A stretch of DNA of 64,000 bases from Bacteroidota bacterium (GTDB taxonomy: Bacteria; Bacteroidota; Bacteroidia; Chitinophagales; Chitinophagaceae). How positions within the stretch are numbered: position 1 is the stretch's first letter; every line of letters starts with the position of its first letter. Shown one piece after another: positions 9,223 to 18,368 of the stretch. The notes under the pieces were generated by a model. It saw only the letters and a program-made list of their open reading frames with translations. It was not told the origin of the DNA and did not search any database. The DNA is taken from assembly GCA_029555415.1 (NCBI GenBank), contig JAKPSI010000018.1:310001-374000 (forward strand). The letters are read 5' to 3'. The translations under genes were made by a program, and so were the position numbers.

Positions 9223-10890
9223 ATGGACTGGCTATATAAAATATTCACGCAAGCATCCATCGCAAATTCCGTTGTCATTTACGGATTGGTTATCGCGATG
9301 GGCATCTGGCTCGGACGCCTGAAGATCGCCGGCATTTCGCTTGGCGTAACCTGGGTACTGTTCGCAGGTCTGACCTTCTCTTACTTCGGAATGGCCGTTG
9401 ACAAAGGCACCGAAGACTTCCTGAAAGAATTCGGCCTCATCCTGTTCGTCTATTCTATCGGACTGCAGGTGGGGCCTGGTTTTTTCGCTTCCCTCAAAAA
9501 GAACGCGCTCGGGAATAATATCCTGGCCGCGGGCATTGTTGGAAGCGGTGTCGCCCTCACCATATTATTATGGTATTTCAGCGGCAACCATATTTCCGTC
9601 ATGGCCGGCGTCATGAGTGGTGCGGTCACCAACACCCCCGGTCTCGCTGCCGCACAGGCCGCTGTATCCGATCTCAATATCACCGGAACCGATAAATCAC
9701 TGATCACACTGGCTTATGCGGTCACGTATCCGCTGGGTGTATTCGGGATCATCGGCTCCCTGCTGTTATTGAAAAGGATCTTCGGTATCAATATCGAAAG
9801 GGAACAGGAATTTCACCGCAGGCTAGGTAAGATCCGCGCCAACCGCCCTTTATCGATCCACCTCCAACTCGAAAACAAACAACTCATCGGTCAGCCGCTG
9901 CGTAAATTATTCGAGTTGCTGAAAGAACCCATCGTCGTATCCCGCATGTATCACAACGATGAGATCATCACCCCTACACCCGCCACCATCCTGTCTGAGA
10001 ATGATGTGTTGCTGATCGTTGCTTCCAAACAAATAGCAGAACAACTGAAACTATTGGTGGGCCCGGCCAGTGCGATCGATCTTCGCAAAGCACCGGAAAG
10101 CCAGTTGCAGTCCGCCAGTATCGTCGTCACCCGCGCGGAAGTCACACACAGACGCCTGGGTGATATCCACGAATTCCAGCAACACGATTTTACATTGACA
10201 CGTTTACAGCGTGCCGGTATTGAAATGGTACCACACGGAGATATTTTTTTACAACTCGGCGACACCGTGAAAGTCGTTGGCTCTCAGGAAGGGATCGATG
10301 AAGTAACGAAAGCGATGGGCAACTCCCTGAAAAAACTGGAAGTACCTGATCTCGCGCCGATCTTCCTCGGCATCGTACTGGGTGTGATCCTGGGCAGTAT
10401 TCCCTTCCATTTCCCGAATATCCCTGTAGCGATCAAGATCGGTATGGCCGGCGGACCGCTGATCGTGGCGTTATTGCTGAGTCGTTTCGGGAACATGTTA
10501 TATCTGAATAATTATACAACCCATAGCGCCAACCTGATGATCCGTGAACTGGGTATCACGCTATTCCTGGCCAGTGTAGGACTGAGCAGCGGTAAGAATT
10601 TATCCGTTGCTTTTGCCGATGGCAGAGGCTGGATCTGGATCGGCATGGGCGTGATCATCACGGTCGTACCGCTGGTGCTGATCGGCGTGATCGCCAGAAA
10701 ATATTTCCGCAAGACCTATTTCGAAATATGTGGTTTACTGGCAGGGGCTTCTACGGATCCTCCGGCACTGGCATTTGCCACGAAGCTGGCCGGAAGCGAT
10801 ATCCCTTCCGTAACGTATGCGACCGTATACCCTTTAACGATGATCCTGCGTATCGTAGCGGCACAGATCCTGATATTGCTCTTTGCTTAA
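9223..10890 (+). CDS. YidE/AspT-family duplicated transporter with RCK_C domains
   Basis: A 555-residue polytopic membrane protein with the layout of the YidE/YbjL/aspartate-alanine antiporter family. It has about five N-terminal helices (residues 8-185), a cytosolic central portion (about 200-370) with two TrkA-C/RCK_C-like domains (for example IGQPLRKLFELLKEPIVVSRMYHNDEI), then a second set of helices (about 375-555). The two halves repeat SGAVTNTPGLAAA and AGASTDPPALAFA, as expected for an internal duplication. The transported substrate is unknown; characterised relatives exchange aspartate/alanine or dicarboxylates. It starts 42 bases after pckG and may be co-transcribed. Confidence 0.85.
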   Translation: MDWLYKIFTQASIANSVVIYGLVIAMGIWLGRLKIAGISLGVTWVLFAGLTFSYFGMAVDKGTEDFLKEFGLILFVYSIGLQVGPGFFASLKKNALGNNILAAGIVGSGVALTILLWYFSGNHISVMAGVMSGAVTNTPGLAAAQAAVSDLNITGTDKSLITLAYAVTYPLGVFGIIGSLLLLKRIFGINIEREQEFHRRLGKIRANRPLSIHLQLENKQLIGQPLRKLFELLKEPIVVSRMYHNDEIITPTPATILSENDVLLIVASKQIAEQLKLLVGPASAIDLRKAPESQLQSASIVVTRAEVTHRRLGDIHEFQQHDFTLTRLQRAGIEMVPHGDIFLQLGDTVKVVGSQEGIDEVTKAMGNSLKKLEVPDLAPIFLGIVLGVILGSIPFHFPNIPVAIKIGMAGGPLIVALLLSRFGNMLYLNNYTTHSANLMIRELGITLFLASVGLSSGKNLSVAFADGRGWIWIGMGVIITVVPLVLIGVIARKYFRKTYFEICGLLAGASTDPPALAFATKLAGSDIPSVTYATVYPLTMILRIVAAQILILLFA

Positions 10891-10891
10891 T

Positions 10892-10966
10892 ATAGCTGCA
10901 AGCTATAAGCAGTAAGCTACAAGGATGATCCGCGAAATCCGTGTATTCATCTGCGCCATCTGCGGG
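10892..10966. repeat. AGCTGCAAGCTATAAGC tract and GCGAAATCCGTGTATTC element
   Basis: Positions 10892-10923 are another member of the AGCTGCAAGCT/AGCAGTAAGCT module. Positions 10930-10966 contain CATCTGCGCCATCTGCGG, a short internally repeated GC-rich element that I see once in the window. Both lie between the transporter and the DUF2490 gene. Confidence 0.55.
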
Positions 10967-10983
10967 AAACAAAAATGCTGAAC

Positions 10984-11724
10984 ATGAAAACGAAATACTC
11001 CTTTTTAATCATTATTCTTTTACAGATCAGCATTCCTGCATTATCTCAAACGCGCACCAAAGAGATCAATCACCAGAACCAGTCATGGTTCAGCCTCAAC
11101 AGTCAGATCGCTGTTGCTTCCAAATGGAGTGTTTTGGCCGATGTACATGTGCGCCGCAATCATGGTATCAATAACGCCAGCTTCTACTTACTTCGCAGCG
11201 CATTAGCTTACCACATCAATAAGAACTTTTATGTAGCCGCGGGTTATGCGCATCTCTGGCTGGCACCTACGACACCTGGCTGGAAAACGTATTCGAACGA
11301 AAACCGCATCTACGAACAGTTCCAGCTGAATCAGTCATTCAAAAAAGTATCGGTCATGCAACGCCTGCGCAATGAACAGCGCTGGGTACAGAAGATCAGT
11401 AATGACCAGCGTACCGGTAAGATCCGGTTCACGGACCGCATCCGATACACGCTCAGTCTGACGATCCCCGTTTTTAAAAACCCAAAACTCCCTTCACTGG
11501 CCCTTGCGGATGAACTCAACATCCAGTTCGGAAAAGAAGTGGTGTACAATACCTTCGACCAGAACCGCTGGTTCATCGGGATCAAGCAAAAGATCAGCCC
11601 CCGCCTCAGTTTCGACTTTGGCTTCATGAAAGTGTATCAGGAGAAATTCAGTGGCTATCAGTATGACTCGAACAATACACTGAGATTATTCTTTTATTAC
11701 ACAAAACCCGTAAAAAAGAACTGA
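10984..11724 (+). CDS. DUF2490-domain secreted/outer-membrane protein
   Basis: A 246-residue protein with a signal peptide (MKTKYSFLIII...LSQ). It is followed by the DUF2490 pattern: QSWFSLNSQIAVASKWSVLADVHVR, then alternating amphipathic strands ending in a short aromatic-rich C-terminus (LRLFFYYTKPV). Family members are predicted outer-membrane beta-barrels of unknown function. The frame also has an ATG at 10975, but ATG 10984 gives the cleaner signal peptide. It is flanked on both sides by members of the intergenic repeat family. Confidence 0.85.
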   Translation: MKTKYSFLIIILLQISIPALSQTRTKEINHQNQSWFSLNSQIAVASKWSVLADVHVRRNHGINNASFYLLRSALAYHINKNFYVAAGYAHLWLAPTTPGWKTYSNENRIYEQFQLNQSFKKVSVMQRLRNEQRWVQKISNDQRTGKIRFTDRIRYTLSLTIPVFKNPKLPSLALADELNIQFGKEVVYNTFDQNRWFIGIKQKISPRLSFDFGFMKVYQEKFSGYQYDSNNTLRLFFYYTKPVKKN

Positions 11725-11737
11725 CCTGTCCTGCTTC

Positions 11738-11826
11738 TTTACCTTTTACCTATAACCTGTTACCTCCGGTATCAATTATCCATTATCCATTCTCAATTAT
11801 CATCTATCATCTATCAACTATCTTTG
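11738..11826. repeat. CCTTTTACCT / ATTATCCATT repeat running into a promoter
   Basis: This is the third copy of the module seen at 1353-1413 and 4019-4084: ACCTTTTACCTATAACCTGT, then ATTATCCATT variants, then CATCTATCATCTATC. The last unit runs into TATCTTTG (11819-11826), an exact -7 element directly in front of the methyltransferase gene. Here the repeat and a promoter are physically continuous. Confidence 0.65.
11819..11826 (+). promoter_or_regulatory. TAnnTTTG -7 promoter element of the rlmL-like gene
   Basis: TATCTTTG is an exact match to the Bacteroidota -7 consensus. Only six bases separate it from ATG 11833, so the expected transcription start falls at or next to the start codon (leaderless or nearly so). 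Confidence 0.6.
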
Positions 11827-11832
11827 CCTTTC

Positions 11833-13008
11833 ATGAATCCCTTCAGCTCCCCGTCCACCATCATCATCACCTGTCCGAAACGACTGAGCCCCTATCTGGA
11901 GCAGGAAGTGAAGGAGCTGGGCTCAGATATCAAGGAGACCTTCATCACCGGTGTGCGTTTATACGGCACCGTGAACGACTGCATCAAACTCAATCTGAAC
12001 CTGCGTTGCGCCAGTCAGGTATTGTATAGTCTCAAACAATTCACGGCTGATGATGCCGATGGCATTTACAGCAACCTCGTCGCCTATCCCTGGGAGGATC
12101 TGCTTCCCGAGAATGGATACTTCTCCATCACCAGTAATGTCAACAACCCGACCATCAACAATTCCATGTTCGCCAACCTCAGGGTGAAAGATGCGATCGT
12201 TGACCGGCTGCGTGATAAAAGAGGCGCGAGGCCTTCCACCGGCTCTGAACTTTCAGGCGCCGTCATTCATTTGTTCTGGAAAAATGACCGCGCTGAAATT
12301 TTTATCGACACATCCGGTGATTCATTAGGTCGCCATGGTTACCGGAAAATACCCGGACAAGCCCCCATGCTGGAAGCACTGGCATCCGCAACGATCCTGG
12401 CCACACAATGGGACCGTCGCTCACCGTTCATCAACCCCATGTGCGGATCCGGCACACTCGCTATTGAAGCTGCGATGATCGCCACCAACCGCAGACCCGG
12501 ACTGTTCAGGACCAATTACGCTTTTATGCACCTGAACGGTTATGATGAGAACGTGTATTTCAAAGAAGACGCATTGCTGGAATCACAGATCACGGAAGTA
12601 CCCGGCTTACGCATCATAGCAACCGATTACAGCGCGCGAGCAGTAGAGAACGCGAAGAAGAATGCGGTGGCTGCAGGTGTGGCATCGCTGATCGAATTCG
12701 CGGTATGTGATTTCGCTAAAACCGAGGTCCCGCAGGGTGTTCCCGGTGTTTTCTTCGTGAACCCGGAATATGGTGAAAGATTGGGAGAAGTAAAAGAACT
12801 GGAAGAGACCTATGCCCGTATCGGTGACTTCATGAAACAACAATGCGGCGGGTATCACGGTTATATTTTTACCGGTAACATGGAATTAGCGAAGAAGATC
12901 GGTCTCAAAGCCAAACGACGCATTGAATTTTATACCAGTAAGATCGACTGCAGGTTGCTGGAATATGAATTATACAGCGGGAGCAGGGAGAGAAAGGCGG
13001 CAGAATGA
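11833..13008 (+). CDS. rlmL: THUMP-domain class I rRNA guanine-N2 methyltransferase (RlmL/TrmN type)
   Basis: A 391-residue RNA methyltransferase. Residues 1-60 are a ferredoxin-like region, about 60-160 a THUMP RNA-binding domain, and about 170-391 the Rossmann methyltransferase. The SAM-binding INPMCGSGTLAIEAA is near residue 205, and the catalytic (N/D)PP(Y/F)-type motif appears as FFVNPEYGERLG, with NPEYG in place of NPPYG. It probably makes m2G in 23S rRNA, as the N-terminal half of E. coli RlmL does; the second (RlmK) half is absent, as is usual outside gammaproteobacteria. A TTG at 11824 is also in frame. ATG 11833 is preferred because the -7 element ends only six bases before it. Confidence 0.85.
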   Translation: MNPFSSPSTIIITCPKRLSPYLEQEVKELGSDIKETFITGVRLYGTVNDCIKLNLNLRCASQVLYSLKQFTADDADGIYSNLVAYPWEDLLPENGYFSITSNVNNPTINNSMFANLRVKDAIVDRLRDKRGARPSTGSELSGAVIHLFWKNDRAEIFIDTSGDSLGRHGYRKIPGQAPMLEALASATILATQWDRRSPFINPMCGSGTLAIEAAMIATNRRPGLFRTNYAFMHLNGYDENVYFKEDALLESQITEVPGLRIIATDYSARAVENAKKNAVAAGVASLIEFAVCDFAKTEVPQGVPGVFFVNPEYGERLGEVKELEETYARIGDFMKQQCGGYHGYIFTGNMELAKKIGLKAKRRIEFYTSKIDCRLLEYELYSGSRERKAAE

Positions 13009-13040
13009 ATGCTGGATCCCCAAAAAGTTCAATGCTGTAT

Positions 13041-13958
13041 TCAGCGGGCGCACAACTTATAATCCCCGGGTGTGATGCCTTCTTTTTTCTTGAATAATCT
13101 GACAAAGTAGTTCACATCAGAAAAACCGCACTGGTGACTGACCGAGCTGATATTGTTTCGGGCATCTGCCAGCAATTGTTTGGCCATTTTGATCCGCTCA
13201 CGATTGATGTATTCCAGCGGCGTGATGCCGAATTGCCCGCGGAACCACTTGAAGAATTCATTCCTGCTCAGATAGGCTTTGCGGCATAGCGCATCAACCG
13301 CTATTTTTTCAGAAAGATTTTCGTGTATATAATGCAGGATATAATGCATCCGGCTCTGGTTCGGATGATCTTCCAGCTCTTTGCTGATCTGCACCAGGTA
13401 CTGGCTCTGGACCAACCGGATCAGCAATTCCTTCAAACTCAGATCAGCATAGATATCCTTGGCGCGGTCCGTACCACTGCAGATCCGGATCAGTTTATTG
13501 ATCAGGTCGGTCACTTCCGTATCATTCGCGAAATGGTACTGATTGAACTGAAGTTTCCACTGATGGCCGGAATCCGGATCGTTATTATAATAGGTATCCA
13601 GATAATTCAGTGTGCTGTTCACATAACGCTCATCTACTGCCAGCGCGATGCACTGCGTAGGATTTTCTGCTTCTGCCTCCGGAAAATCGATCACCATCGT
13701 TTCGTTCGCCGGAACGATCACGGTTTCACCGGGTAAATAATCGAATGCGGGCTGATCGAAAAGGTGCATCACCTTTTTACCACGCACCATGCTGGTGATC
13801 ACAAAATCATTGAAAGTAAGCGGCACCCGGTATGTCTCCTTGTAACTCTCGAATACATTCAACTCACAGTTCCCCATATTGAAAACACGGCGGTTCTCTA
13901 CCAGGGTCTGCAGGTATTTAGGGTTGGTCAGGTCGATCTTTTGCAAAAAGTTCGGCAT
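13041..13958 (-). CDS. AraC-family transcriptional regulator
   Basis: A 305-residue regulator. The N-terminal about 190 residues form a cupin-like sensor (AraC-type ligand or metabolite-sensing domain). The C-terminal about 100 residues are the double helix-turn-helix DNA-binding domain, with RKAYLSRNEFFKWFRGQFG and HQCGFSDVNYFVRLFKKKEG. The gene is transcribed divergently from the aldehyde dehydrogenase gene, with 159 bases between their starts, so regulation of that gene is the natural inference. The inducer is not identifiable from sequence. Confidence 0.92.
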   Translation of the reverse strand: MPNFLQKIDLTNPKYLQTLVENRRVFNMGNCELNVFESYKETYRVPLTFNDFVITSMVRGKKVMHLFDQPAFDYLPGETVIVPANETMVIDFPEAEAENPTQCIALAVDERYVNSTLNYLDTYYNNDPDSGHQWKLQFNQYHFANDTEVTDLINKLIRICSGTDRAKDIYADLSLKELLIRLVQSQYLVQISKELEDHPNQSRMHYILHYIHENLSEKIAVDALCRKAYLSRNEFFKWFRGQFGITPLEYINRERIKMAKQLLADARNNISSVSHQCGFSDVNYFVRLFKKKEGITPGDYKLCAR

Positions 13959-14117
13959 ATAAAGGGCGATCGTTAGGACTTTAAAATAGGGAAAGCCCCC
14001 GGACCGGCAAATGATTTCGGTACGATTGTGCTATAAATAAGTATTAAAGTGACCCATGGCGGCAGGGAATTTCCGGAAGTTCGGTGGATTATCTAACGAT
14101 TTAAACACTTCTTGTCT

Positions 14118-15650
14118 ATGAGTACTGCAACATCTGCCGCCCCAAAACCCCAGCTGGCGGCTCGTCCCGCGTTCAAAGAAAAGTATGATCACTATATCGG
14201 TGGTCAATGGGTAGCTCCTTCCGGAGGAGAATACTTTGATAATATTTCGCCTATCGATGGTAAGGTCTTCACCCGCGCCGCCCGAGGTAATGCAGCCGAT
14301 ATCGAAAAAGCGATCGATGCCGCACAGGAAGCGTTTCAGACCTGGAGCAAGACCGCAGCATCCTACCGCAGCAACCTGATGCTTAAGATCGCTCAGGTGA
14401 TCGAAGACAACCTGGAATATATCGCCATCGTGGAAACCATCGACAATGGTAAAGCCCTCCGCGAAACCCGCGCGGCCGACATTCCGCTGGTGGTCGATCA
14501 TTTCCGTTATTTCGCAGGCGTCATCCGCAGTGAAGAAGGAACGATCAGCGAACACGATGAAACTACTGTCAGTATCAACCTGCACGAACCGATCGGCATC
14601 GTGGGTCAGATCATTCCCTGGAACTTCCCGCTGCTCATGGCCGCCTGGAAGATCGCTCCTGCACTGGCTTCCGGCTGTACCGTGATCGTGAAGCCCGCTG
14701 AGCAAACACCCACCAGTATTATGTGCCTGATGGAACTCATCGGTGATATCCTTCCCAAAGGTGTACTCAATATCGTCACCGGTTTTGGTGTGGAAGCAGG
14801 CAAACCGCTTGCCAACTCACCCCGTATCAATAAAGTGGCATTCACAGGTGAAACCACCACTGGCCGACTGATCATGCAATATGCTTCCGAGAACCTGATC
14901 CCGGTTACTATGGAGCTCGGCGGTAAAAGCCCGAACATCTTCTTTGAATCCGTTGCGGATGCGGATGATGAATTCTTTGATAAAGCAGTTGAAGGTGCGG
15001 TGATGTTCGCACTCAACCAGGGTGAAGTATGTACCTGCCCCTCCCGTATCCTGGTACATGAAAACATCTACGATAAATTCATGGAAAAGGTGATCCAGCG
15101 CACCAACGCCATCAAACTCGGCCACCCGCTCGATGGTACCGTGATGATGGGTGCACAGGCTTCTGAAGATCAGTACAAGAAGATCCTCAGTTATCTCGAG
15201 ATCGGTAAACAGGAAGGCGCACAAGTGCTTTGCGGCGGTGAAGCTTTCAGTCAGAACAGCGGACTGGAGAACGGTTATTATATCAAACCGACCATCTTCA
15301 AAGGCCATAACAAGATGCGCATCTTCCAGGAAGAGATCTTCGGGCCCGTAACATCCGTTACCACTTTCAAAACAACAGAAGAAGCGATCGCGATCGCCAA
15401 TGACAGTCTGTACGGACTGGGTGCCGGTGTATGGACACGTGACGCCCATGAAATGTACCAGGTTCCCCGTGCTATCCAGGCCGGACGCGTTTGGGTGAAC
15501 TGCTATCACGCCTATCCCGCACACGCGCCTTTTGGCGGTTACAAGAAATCCGGTTTCGGTCGTGAAACACACAAGATGATGCTGAATCACTATCGCCAGA
15601 CCAAGAACATGCTCATCTCTTACAGCAAGAACAAGCTCGGATTTTTCTGA
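14118..15650 (+). CDS. Aldehyde dehydrogenase (NAD-dependent, AldB/ExaC-like)
   Basis: A 510-residue aldehyde dehydrogenase. It has [13 protein letters not shown] for cofactor binding, FTGETTTGR (Rossmann Gly), [12 protein letters not shown] with the general-base Glu near residue 268, the catalytic Cys in the [11 protein letters not shown] segment near 305, and [12 protein letters not shown] near the end. [16 protein letters not shown] resembles the acetaldehyde/short-aliphatic group (AldB, ExaC, AcoD). ATG 14118 is preferred over an in-frame TTG at 14112. The divergent AraC regulator and the following DUF779 gene form a recurrent bacterial arrangement for this enzyme group. Substrate specificity is inferred, not shown. 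Confidence 0.93.
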   Translation: MSTATSAAPKPQLAARPAFKEKYDHYIGGQWVAPSGGEYFDNISPIDGKVFTRAARGNAADIEKAIDAAQEAFQTWSKTAASYRSNLMLKIAQVIEDNLEYIAIVETIDNGKALRETRAADIPLVVDHFRYFAGVIRSEEGTISEHDETTVSINLHEPIGIVGQIIPWNFPLLMAAWKIAPALASGCTVIVKPAEQTPTSIMCLMELIGDILPKGVLNIVTGFGVEAGKPLANSPRINKVAFTGETTTGRLIMQYASENLIPVTMELGGKSPNIFFESVADADDEFFDKAVEGAVMFALNQGEVCTCPSRILVHENIYDKFMEKVIQRTNAIKLGHPLDGTVMMGAQASEDQYKKILSYLEIGKQEGAQVLCGGEAFSQNSGLENGYYIKPTIFKGHNKMRIFQEEIFGPVTSVTTFKTTEEAIAIANDSLYGLGAGVWTRDAHEMYQVPRAIQAGRVWVNCYHAYPAHAPFGGYKKSGFGRETHKMMLNHYRQTKNMLISYSKNKLGFF

Positions 15651-15669
15651 GCACAACCTCAATAAAACA

Positions 15670-15700
15670 GAACAGCGGCCACGTGCCGCTGTTCGTTTTT
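15670..15700 (+). terminator. Intrinsic terminator after the aldehyde dehydrogenase gene
   Basis: GAACAGCGGC (15670-15679), a five-base loop and GCCGCTGTTC (15685-15694) form a perfect 10-bp stem followed by GTTTTT. It sits between the aldehyde dehydrogenase and DUF779 genes, so the second gene may be expressed by read-through or from its own promoter. The loop contains CACGTG by chance of the hairpin. Confidence 0.85.
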
Positions 15701-15713
15701 AAAATTTTATTTC

Positions 15714-16088
15714 ATGGCAGTTCCGCGTATCCTTATCACTGAATCAGCAAAAGCGCTGATACAAAAACTGAAGGACTTGCATGGTCCGCTCATGTTCCAT
15801 CAAAGCGGTGGTTGTTGTGATGGCAGCCAGCCCATGTGCTTTTCCGATGGCGAATTCAGAGTAGGTGCCAGTGATGTATGCCTTGGTATCATTGAAGACT
15901 GTAAGTTTTACATGAATGCCGATCAGTTCGAATACTGGAAACACACACAGCTCACACTCTCCGTAACGCCGGGTCGCGGCAGCAGTTTTTCGCTGGAGAT
16001 CCCGCTGGGCCTGCGTTTCTACATTGAATCCAGGATATTCAGTGAAGAAGAAATAAATGACCTTTCCCCTCTGCTAACCATACAGTAG
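15714..16088 (+). CDS. DUF779-domain protein
   Basis: A 124-residue protein matching DUF779: HGPLMFHQSGGCCDGSQPMC near residues 23-42, then a mixed alpha/beta body. The conserved CC...C cluster could bind a metal or take part in redox chemistry; that is inference. DUF779 genes are typically found beside aldehyde dehydrogenases, as here (63 bases after the stop). Function is unknown. Confidence 0.85.
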   Translation: MAVPRILITESAKALIQKLKDLHGPLMFHQSGGCCDGSQPMCFSDGEFRVGASDVCLGIIEDCKFYMNADQFEYWKHTQLTLSVTPGRGSSFSLEIPLGLRFYIESRIFSEEEINDLSPLLTIQ

Positions 16089-16100
16089 TTGCCAGGCATT

Positions 16101-17417
16101 TTACTTCCGTGCCAATATATCAAGCAAACAGGTGGTCATGATCCTCACCGCACCCGGGATGGCCAGTGCATAATCCGGTGCGAACCTGGAAGAATGCAAA
16201 GTATATAGTTCCGCTTTCCCTTGCTCCGCTAATGCTTTGCGAGCAGGAGCAACCGTTCCGATCCACATCAGATAAGAAGGGATATGCGTTGCCTGCTGAC
16301 CATACACACCAAAATCCTCTCCGATCATCACCGGCTTAACTGTCGCAACAGCGCTGCTGCCAATGGACCGGTTCAACACTTCACGCAGACGCGCACCTAA
16401 TTTCGGATCGTTATAAACAGAAGGGATCGTCATATCCAGCAGATCGAAAACCGGCAGATGATCTTTATCCAACCCCGCAGCTATTGCCAGATTATCACCG
16501 ATCGTCTTCAGCCTGTCAAGGATGAGTTGTCTGGACGCAGCACTGTAGGAGCGTATCGTCAGTTTCAGTACCACCTGATCCGGTATGATATTTCCGGCCG
16601 TTCCGCCATTGATGGCTCCGACTGTGATCACCGCCGGATCATTCGGGGAAAGATTCCGGCTCACGATACTTTGAATGGCCAGTACATATTGTGATGCTAG
16701 TACCACCGGGTCAATGGATTGCTGTGGAACCGCACCGTGTCCGCCTTTCCCGCGGATCGTGATGTTCATCATATCCACCGCGGCAAGTGCATATTCATCA
16801 CAGAATCCCGCAACCCCTGCCGGCAGTTCAGCATGATCGTGCATCGCCAGCTGAATATCCGGTTGGGGTAAACGACTGAATGCTGCTGATGCAACCGCTT
16901 TTTTTGCACCCTGACCCGTTTCTTCAGCGGATTGCGCAAGCAACACCAAGGTACCGCTCCATTGTTTTTTCAGATCCACCATGATGCGGGCGGTCGTCAG
17001 CCAGCTGCTCATATGTATATCATGTCCGCATGCGTGCATGACCGGCACGTTCTCGCTTCCTTTCTGCATCATCACCTGACTGGCGAATGGCAGACCCGTT
17101 TGCTCTTTCACCGGCAAGCCGTCCATATCCGTACGATACAGGACCACCGGCCCTTTCCCGTTCTGCAGGATCGCGGCAAAACTGTAATACCCCAGCGAAT
17201 CAACAATGGAGAAACCCATTTCCCGAAGTGACTGCTTCAGATATGCTGCCGTATTGGCCTCCATCGTGCTCAATTCAGGGCTCGCATGAAGTTTTAAATA
17301 CAGCGCCTCGATATTCGCTTTTTGCTTCCCGATCGTCTGTTCCAGCAATGCATTTCCCGATTGCGCGATCATGATCACAGGAAGAAGCAGCAAAAGAATG
17401 AGTGTTGTTTTTTTCAT
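16101..17417 (-). CDS. Secreted M20-family amidohydrolase/peptidase
   Basis: A 438-residue zinc amidohydrolase of the M20D type (hippurate/IAA-amino-acid hydrolase-like) with a signal peptide (MKKTTLILLLLLPVIMIAQ). Motifs are YRTDMDGLPV, MHACGHDIHMS (metal-binding Cys/His), AQSAEETGQGA (Glu-Glu of the catalytic/metal site), a small dimerisation domain (about 220-335), and GEDFGVYGQ near the end. The extra N-terminal 31 codons of the open frame are excluded because ATG 17417 starts the signal peptide. A paralogue lies at 37707-39011. It probably cleaves N-acyl or aminoacyl amides in the periplasm. Confidence 0.9.
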   Translation of the reverse strand: MKKTTLILLLLLPVIMIAQSGNALLEQTIGKQKANIEALYLKLHASPELSTMEANTAAYLKQSLREMGFSIVDSLGYYSFAAILQNGKGPVVLYRTDMDGLPVKEQTGLPFASQVMMQKGSENVPVMHACGHDIHMSSWLTTARIMVDLKKQWSGTLVLLAQSAEETGQGAKKAVASAAFSRLPQPDIQLAMHDHAELPAGVAGFCDEYALAAVDMMNITIRGKGGHGAVPQQSIDPVVLASQYVLAIQSIVSRNLSPNDPAVITVGAINGGTAGNIIPDQVVLKLTIRSYSAASRQLILDRLKTIGDNLAIAAGLDKDHLPVFDLLDMTIPSVYNDPKLGARLREVLNRSIGSSAVATVKPVMIGEDFGVYGQQATHIPSYLMWIGTVAPARKALAEQGKAELYTLHSSRFAPDYALAIPGAVRIMTTCLLDILARK

Positions 17418-17472
17418 GTTTTGTTTTTGTCGCTGGTAACGCCCAAAAGTGAAGTTCGGTCTGTTTCCCGTT

Positions 17473-18270
17473 TTAGTTTCCGATCGTTGCAATGATCCGG
17501 AGCGGAGCACCGCTTCCCTTACCGATCTTCATGGGCAATGCTATCACATATACCCCGGTAGCGGGAAGCTTATCGAGATTCGCTACGTTCTCAAATCCCG
17601 GTTTATTCTGACCCAGTAAGATCTGGTGCGTTTTGAATTCTTTTGACTGACCATAGTCCATACTCGGTGTATCCAGTCCCAGTGCTTTGATCTTCCTTTT
17701 TGAAGTAAGCCATTCTGTTGCTTGCGGATCTATACCCGGAAAATGCAGTTCCGCTATAGCTTCCATACCACGTTTAGCCGTTCCGAAATATTTCTCACGG
17801 TCCGGATAAAAGGATCCATACCCGGTCCTGAATAATACGATCATATCCTCCGCGATCTGACCATGCTCTTTTTCCCAATTCTCCACGTCCGCTACACTCA
17901 CCAGGTAATCGCGGTTGGCCAGTGCGTTCTTTGAAACATCGATCACGACCGCTTCCCCGGTTATGCTGGTTAACGGTAATTGATCAACGGTCATTTTGCC
18001 TTCCGCGAAATGGACCGGTGCATCCAGATGCGTTCCTCCGTGTTCGGGTGTACAAATACTGTAAGATGAATAAAAATATCCGAGTGCCGTCTTTCCTTCT
18101 GCATCAGTATGATGTTCGAAACCCGTCAGGTTATTGGGCCAGTACAGGGTCGTGCTGTCATAACTATAGGTAAGGTCGATCCATTTCGCCTGGCGGAGTT
18201 CATTACTTTTTTTCGCAGGGGCCTGACAGGCTACAATGAAACAAAGGGAGCTGAGCAGGAAATATTTCAT
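17473..18270 (-). CDS. Cyclase-family lipoprotein (kynurenine-formamidase-like fold)
   Basis: A 265-residue protein with a lipoprotein signal (MKYFLLSSLCFIVAC, lipobox IVAC). It is followed by the cyclase/KynB domain: DLTYSYDSTTLYWP, then the metal motif HGGTHLDAPVHF (HxGTHxDxPxH) near residue 85, a VVIDVS strand, and GLDTPSMDYG. Family members are metal-dependent hydrolases acting on amide or lactone-like bonds. The export signal argues against a cytosolic kynurenine role. It follows 55 bases after no gene on its own strand and precedes the M20 hydrolase by 55 bases, so the two may be co-transcribed. Confidence 0.88.
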   Translation of the reverse strand: MKYFLLSSLCFIVACQAPAKKSNELRQAKWIDLTYSYDSTTLYWPNNLTGFEHHTDAEGKTALGYFYSSYSICTPEHGGTHLDAPVHFAEGKMTVDQLPLTSITGEAVVIDVSKNALANRDYLVSVADVENWEKEHGQIAEDMIVLFRTGYGSFYPDREKYFGTAKRGMEAIAELHFPGIDPQATEWLTSKRKIKALGLDTPSMDYGQSKEFKTHQILLGQNKPGFENVANLDKLPATGVYVIALPMKIGKGSGAPLRIIATIGN

Positions 18271-18368
18271 GTGTTTAATTATTTGCGGAGTAAGATATAA
18301 AAACATCTGACCTCAGATACAGGCAGGGAAAGGATCTCAGCAAATACAGGTTTTTTTCTAATCACCTC

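Noticed and set aside
14817-15662. 281-codon minus-strand open frame across the aldehyde dehydrogenase
   Set aside because: It is an antisense shadow of a strongly conserved enzyme gene, with no promoter or recognisable domain.
15674-15690. CACGTG in the aldehyde-dehydrogenase terminator as a further parS site
   Set aside because: It lacks the GTT/AAC flanks of parS; the CACGTG is only the top of a terminator hairpin.
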